NCBI GenBank assembly: GCA_021802375.1
Contig: JAKAAL010000119.1
Coordinates: forward strand, 1-9,212
From: Bacillota bacterium
GTDB lineage: Bacteria > Bacillota_E > Sulfobacillia > Sulfobacillales > Sulfobacillaceae
Length of the DNA: 9,212 bases
Reading direction: 5' to 3'
Shown here: in pieces, positions 6,265 through 9,212 of the stretch
Layout: the number at the start of each line of letters is the position of its first letter
Position numbering within the stretch: the first letter of the stretch is position 1
The notes under the pieces: generated by a model
The model's input: only the letters and a program-made list of their open reading frames with translations
Databases searched by the model: none
What the model was told of the DNA's origin: nothing
Translations under genes and position numbers: made by a program

Positions 6265-7511
6265 TGGCTTAGCCCTAGACGCTGAACCCACCATCCGGTA
6301 GTAGCTCCCTGGAGGAGGATGGTGAGTAAAACGGCCATGAATACGAGGGCCGACAGCGTGTGGGCTCCAGGCACGCGCGTGGCGGCCAGGATACCAGCCA
6401 AGGCTACCGGCATCACGCCGGTTTCTCGTACCCAGGACACGAAGGCCATGTCGTTCAGGGTCCAGTGCCCACGCCGGTCTAGTGACAAGCACACCATCAC
6501 GGTAAGGGGGCGGGAAATAAACATAAACACTCCGATAGTGAGGAGGCCGGGCAGCAAGATTCTGAAGACGTCGGTGAAGTTGATTTGAGATCCGAGCAAA
6601 ATAAAGAGCAGCATGCGGATTAATGTGGCGTTGGTGAAAAGATAGTTCTCGTGGGCCAAGCCTTGCTCATCAGACATAGCGTGCCCGAAGGTGTGGCGGT
6701 TTCCGCTGACGATGCCCGCTGTGAATGCGGCCATGAAACCGCTCGCACCCACCCAGGTGGCCACCATGTAGCTCACCAGCATAATCACCAAGGAGACGAT
6801 GGCCGGGTGTTCAAGCGAATCCAAAACGATATGGTGGTAACGGCGTTGGGTTAAGAGCGTGTTTAGGCCATAGCTGGCCACGGCGCCGACCACCAAGCCG
6901 CCCACTAGGAGCAGAACAAACTGTCCCGCGGCGTGTCCGAAGTGAGCTTGACCGCTATCTACCACACCCAACAAGAGCAAGCTTAGAGCCGAGGAGACGG
7001 CGTCATTGAAGGCCGATTCGGCTTCGACCAGCTTAGCTAAGCGAGGACGCAGGCGAATTTGGCGAAAGAGGGGAATGATGGTGGCGGGATCGGTGGACGA
7101 CAAGACCGCGGCCATCAGCCAGGCCAAGATCCATGATCCACCCAAGAGACTATGGATGGCCACCGCCATCACCGCGGCCGTGACCAGCACGCCCAGTGTG
7201 GAGAGGATCAAAACGCCGCGCCATATTTTGGCCAACAGGGCCAGATCGAGGCTGCGCCCGCCTTCGTAGAGCATGGCCAACGTACCGACGGTAAAGACGA
7301 ACCCCGAGACTCCACTGGTTGGCGCAAAGTGAAAGGCATTTAATCCTTGGGGACCCAGCACCATGCCAGCGACTAAGAAAAACAAAATATCGGGGAGGTT
7401 GAGCCAGCGGGCTAGTACTTGCGCAACCAGTCCGCCCGCCAGCGCAACTACGATTCCCTGGATAATGAGATTGAGACCCGGAGTGACGATGCCCTTCCCT
7501 CCTCCCGCCAT
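6261..7511 (-). CDS. CPA1-type Na+(K+)/H+ antiporter
   Basis: The 416-aa integral membrane protein (numbered from the chosen start) has roughly 12 hydrophobic segments and the CPA1 exchanger motifs. SSTDPATIIPLFRQI is at ~138-152, with the unwound-helix TDP at 140-142. ESAFND is at 165-170, whose N169-D170 pair is the ion-binding ND of the electroneutral CPA1 group. SRP (R334) and a VRETGVMPVALAG segment near 361-373 are also typical. Such proteins exchange cytoplasmic Na+ or K+ for H+ in pH and salt homeostasis. The frame is open to an ATG at 7586, but that start has no Shine-Dalgarno site and would add 25 non-membrane residues. The ATG at 7509-7511 follows GAGGA by 4 nt, so I prefer it. The gene ends in ATGA shared with the GH31 start, so the two are almost certainly co-translated. 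It may support ion gradients for the symporter, which is inference. Confidence 0.92.
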   Translation of the reverse strand: MAGGGKGIVTPGLNLIIQGIVVALAGGLVAQVLARWLNLPDILFFLVAGMVLGPQGLNAFHFAPTSGVSGFVFTVGTLAMLYEGGRSLDLALLAKIWRGVLILSTLGVLVTAAVMAVAIHSLLGGSWILAWLMAAVLSSTDPATIIPLFRQIRLRPRLAKLVEAESAFNDAVSSALSLLLLGVVDSGQAHFGHAAGQFVLLLVGGLVVGAVASYGLNTLLTQRRYHHIVLDSLEHPAIVSLVIMLVSYMVATWVGASGFMAAFTAGIVSGNRHTFGHAMSDEQGLAHENYLFTNATLIRMLLFILLGSQINFTDVFRILLPGLLTIGVFMFISRPLTVMVCLSLDRRGHWTLNDMAFVSWVRETGVMPVALAGILAATRVPGAHTLSALVFMAVLLTILLQGATTGWWVQRLGLSQ

Positions 7512-7521
7512 TTTGTCCTCT

Positions 7522-7527
7522 ATTATA
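7522..7527 (-). promoter_or_regulatory. Possible -10 element of the antiporter operon
   Basis: On the minus strand this is a perfect TATAAT, 10 nt before the preferred ATG at 7511. No good -35 lies 16-19 nt upstream (best TCTATG), and there is no TG extension. If it is used, the leader would be very short and the frame upstream of 7511 would not be translated. Weak call from one hexamer. Confidence 0.28.
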
Positions 7528-7656
7528 TACGCCCCTGTGTTAGGCATAGACAGGTCATTGACATAAAAAGCTTTGAGCCGCACCATGGATCAATCAGGAT
7601 GTGCAGGGGAAAAGCTCTCATAAGCTACCTGGCCGGTGGGGTGCTGTCCATGACCT

Positions 7657-7705
7657 GCGTAGGGGCTGCTCCAAAAATAGCTAGGCGGGTTGACTGCCCC
7701 TACGC
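7657..7705. promoter_or_regulatory. 10-bp perfect dyad, possible operator or leader hairpin
   Basis: GCGTAGGGGC (7657-7666) and GCCCCTACGC (7696-7705) are perfect inverted repeats around a 29-nt centre holding TTGACT (7690-7695). The right arm overlaps the palindrome CTACGCGTAG. No T-run follows, so it is not a classic terminator. Lying between divergent genes, it could bind a regulator or fold in the ABC leader. Confidence 0.4.
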
Positions 7706-7834
7706 GTAGTTCACGCATCTTTCCCGTCTCAAGGCGCATGCACGGACGTTGCAGCGGAAAGGGGGCAGGTTGGCGATTTTCGGCAAGCAGATCACTGGAC
7801 CGTATCGAGGGGTGGACGATTTAGGACCATTGGT

Positions 7835-7840
7835 AAAGGA
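7835..7840 (+). promoter_or_regulatory. Ribosome binding site that sets the ABC ATPase start
   Basis: AAAGGA lies 7 nt before the in-frame TTG at 7848-7850, better spacing than for any earlier start in the frame. The protein from that TTG begins MAVEGENLWKSF, as ABC ATPases typically begin. Confidence 0.6.
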
Positions 7841-7847
7841 CGCTTCG

Positions 7848-8642
7848 TTGGCTGTGGAAGGCGAAAACCTGTGGAAAAGCTTTTCGCAAACCAAATGGAT
7901 GGGTGCCCGCCGAGAGGTGATTTCGTCCCATGCCTTGCAGGGTATTGATATGCAAGTTCGGCGTCGCGAGATCTTGGGCATCTTGGGACCCAACGGTTCG
8001 GGCAAGTCCACCTTGATTCGGCTGATGGCGACCTTGCTGATTCCGGACCAAGGCCGATTACAGGTGTTCGGCCTGGATGTGGTGCGCGAACGCCGCCAGG
8101 TACGCCGCTTGATCAATCGAGTATCGGTGGAGGCCAGTTTTTTCAAGAAGCTAACCGCCCGAGAAAATCTCGCCTACGCTGCGGGCCTCTACGGGGTTTC
8201 CAACGTGCAGGCGCAGGCGGAAGCCACGCGCATCTTGGCCTCTTTGGGGCTACCTCGGGACAAATTGGAGATCCCCTTGGAAACCTTATCTAGGGGACAG
8301 CAGCAGAAGATTGCCATTGCCCGGGCCTTGCTGACTTCGCCGACATTGATGTTGCTCGATGAGCCCACCACGGGACTGGATCCGACCTCGCGCAGGGACG
8401 TGCAGGAGTTTATTTTGGATGTCCGCAAGCGGCACGATTCGACCATTGTGCTATGCACCCATGACATGGCGGAAGCCGAACGCTTATGTGACCGAATAGC
8501 CATTATCGATCAGGGGCGAATCGTAGCGACCGCCTCTCCTGAGGACTTAATCTCGGGCTACGGCCAGGGAGGCTCCTTGGAGGATGCCTTTTTTCGCCTG
8601 ACCGGATTAAATCAAAAAAGCCTAGAGGAGGATCCCAGATGA
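7848..8642 (+). CDS. ABC-2 type exporter, ATP-binding subunit
   Basis: Numbered from the TTG at 7848 the ATPase has 264 residues. Walker A is GPNGSGKST (47-55), the signature is LSRGQ (147-151), Walker B is LMLLDE (167-172), the D-loop is GLDP (176-179) and the switch His is H205 in LCTHD. The fold is the single-domain ATPase used with ABC-2 permeases for drug, lipid or polysaccharide export. At the Q-loop position, VSVEASFFKKLTARENL appears to carry Glu (E95) instead of the usual Gln, a variation I recall in some ABC-2 ATPases. The frame is open to a TTG at 7749 (297 aa), but those first 33 residues do not resemble the family. Its end overlaps the permease start by ATGA, and GAGGAGG at 8625-8631 serves the permease. 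The exported substrate cannot be predicted. Confidence 0.95.
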   Translation: MAVEGENLWKSFSQTKWMGARREVISSHALQGIDMQVRRREILGILGPNGSGKSTLIRLMATLLIPDQGRLQVFGLDVVRERRQVRRLINRVSVEASFFKKLTARENLAYAAGLYGVSNVQAQAEATRILASLGLPRDKLEIPLETLSRGQQQKIAIARALLTSPTLMLLDEPTTGLDPTSRRDVQEFILDVRKRHDSTIVLCTHDMAEAERLCDRIAIIDQGRIVATASPEDLISGYGQGGSLEDAFFRLTGLNQKSLEEDPR

Positions 8643-9212
8643 GCCCGATCAGGCTGGAATTGCACGCCTTGTGGGCGGTGGTGCGTCGAAACTTTCACTT
8701 AGTGCGGCGCTACTTTGGTTGGGAAGTCGTGTTTTTGTTCTACAACGTCATCAACACCTTAACCATTGCCTTAATTGCCTTTGCTCTACCAGCCAGAGAG
8801 CGTGATCGCATCGTCGTCTACCTGACCATTGGGGCCCTACTGTGGAATTTCTTATCTATCTTGTTCCAGGAAGTGGCTTCGTCCGTCTCTTGGGAGCGAT
8901 GGGAAGGCACAATTGAATACAGCTTCATGGCACCGATTCATCGTCTCACCTATCTCGCCGGAGTGTGTCTATACGCCGTGCTCTACGGGGTTTTGCGAAC
9001 GCTAGTCATTTTGATCGCGGTAGTTTTTTTCTTTCACATCCATTTGGCCCACGCCGATTGGTTGGGTGCGGCGATGATCTTAGCCGGATCGAGTTTGCCC
9101 TTCATTGGATTAGGCTTGATGGGGGCGGTATTGCCGCTCTTGTCGACGGAGCGCGGGGCACAAGCCACTCAAGTGATTCAGGGCGTCATTTTGCTGGTTT
9201 CTGGGATCTATT
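8639..9212 (+). CDS. ABC-2 type exporter, permease subunit (5' part)
   Basis: The ATG at 8639-8641 is 7 nt after GAGGAGG and overlaps the ATPase stop (ATGA). The frame stays open to the window edge, giving 191 residues. It starts MSPIRLELHALWAVVRRN, a cytoplasmic amphipathic stretch common in ABC-2 permeases. Hydrophobic segments follow at about 28-50, 59-80, 101-130 and 140-167, and another begins near 178 (QGVILLVSGIY). The segment WERWEGTIEYSFMAPIHRLTY (84-104) fits the cytoplasmic loop of ABC2_membrane proteins, which typically carries E-GT-E and a nearby P. Families of this type usually have six membrane helices and ~250-280 residues, so about a quarter to a third is missing beyond the window. 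It pairs with the upstream ATPase. Confidence 0.92.
   Translation, partial: MSPIRLELHALWAVVRRNFHLVRRYFGWEVVFLFYNVINTLTIALIAFALPARERDRIVVYLTIGALLWNFLSILFQEVASSVSWERWEGTIEYSFMAPIHRLTYLAGVCLYAVLYGVLRTLVILIAVVFFFHIHLAHADWLGAAMILAGSSLPFIGLGLMGAVLPLLSTERGAQATQVIQGVILLVSGIY

Larger units (their letters stand above)
7512..7847. other. Divergent intergenic region
   Basis: About 336 nt separate the preferred starts of the antiporter and the ABC ATPase. Contents seen: the TATAAT near the antiporter (7522-7527), a perfect 10-bp dyad at 7657-7705, a 10-bp palindrome CTACGCGTAG (7700-7709), and a TTGACT hexamer (7690-7695) with no matching -10 box. Both flanking frames extend into it, but neither extension looks conserved. 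No RNA gene is recognised. Confidence 0.5.

Noticed and set aside
6265..6492. A 76-codon in-frame upstream extension of the GH31 gene
   Set aside because: It lies wholly within the antiporter coding region, reads Arg/Gly/His-rich without family resemblance, and the ATG at 6262-6264 forms a standard ATGA junction.
7749..7847. N-terminal extension of the ABC ATPase to a TTG at 7749
   Set aside because: There is no suitably spaced Shine-Dalgarno site, and the extra 33 residues do not resemble ABC ATPases, whereas the TTG at 7848 has AAAGGA at 7 nt.
7700..8146. A 148-codon minus-strand open frame
   Set aside because: It is antisense to the Walker A half of the ABC ATPase and reads as a basic shadow translation.
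1..9212. CRISPR array, tRNA, rRNA or riboswitch
   Set aside because: Reading both strands, I found no regularly spaced repeats, no tRNA-like cloverleaf and no recognised riboswitch core.

Overview
The window looks like a chromosomal stretch from a moderately GC-rich Gram-positive bacterium. Shine-Dalgarno sites are strong and AGGAGG-like, and TTG starts are frequent. Several proteins resemble those of thermo-acidophilic Firmicutes such as Sulfobacillus or Alicyclobacillus. That placement is an impression from protein style, not a measured result.

Left edge (1-720): a graveyard of gene remnants. A C-terminal piece of a TnpB-related (IS200/IS605 OrfB type) protein lies on the minus strand (69-374), with a strong hairpin just past its stop. 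Directly behind it, on the plus strand, is the decayed N-terminal half of an alpha/beta hydrolase that reads like MenH of menaquinone synthesis. It has a Shine-Dalgarno site, ACG where the start should be, two in-frame stops and no C-terminal half.

Minus-strand block (720-7511), in order of transcription: a CPA1-type cation/proton antiporter; a GH31 glycosidase overlapping it by 4 nt (ATGA); a GPH-family sugar symporter 166 nt further on; a small signal-peptide protein; a DUF202 membrane protein overlapping that gene by 53 nt; and a PilZ-domain protein. The GH31 enzyme is the most informative gene. Its catalytic region follows the sulfoquinovosidase (YihQ) pattern, including an Arg-x-x-Trp pair at the sulfonate-binding position, although part of the usual substrate signature is changed. 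With the GPH symporter (the transporter family of YihO/YihP and YicJ), it suggests uptake and intracellular hydrolysis of an alpha-glycoside, possibly a sulfoquinovoside released from plant or algal sulfolipid. The antiporter could help maintain the ion gradient for the symporter. No sulfoglycolysis genes are visible, so the substrate remains a hypothesis.

Right edge (7848-9212), plus strand, divergent from the antiporter: an ABC-2 type exporter pair, with a complete ATPase and the first 191 codons of its permease, overlapping by ATGA. The divergent intergenic region (7512-7847) carries a perfect 10-bp dyad that may be regulatory.
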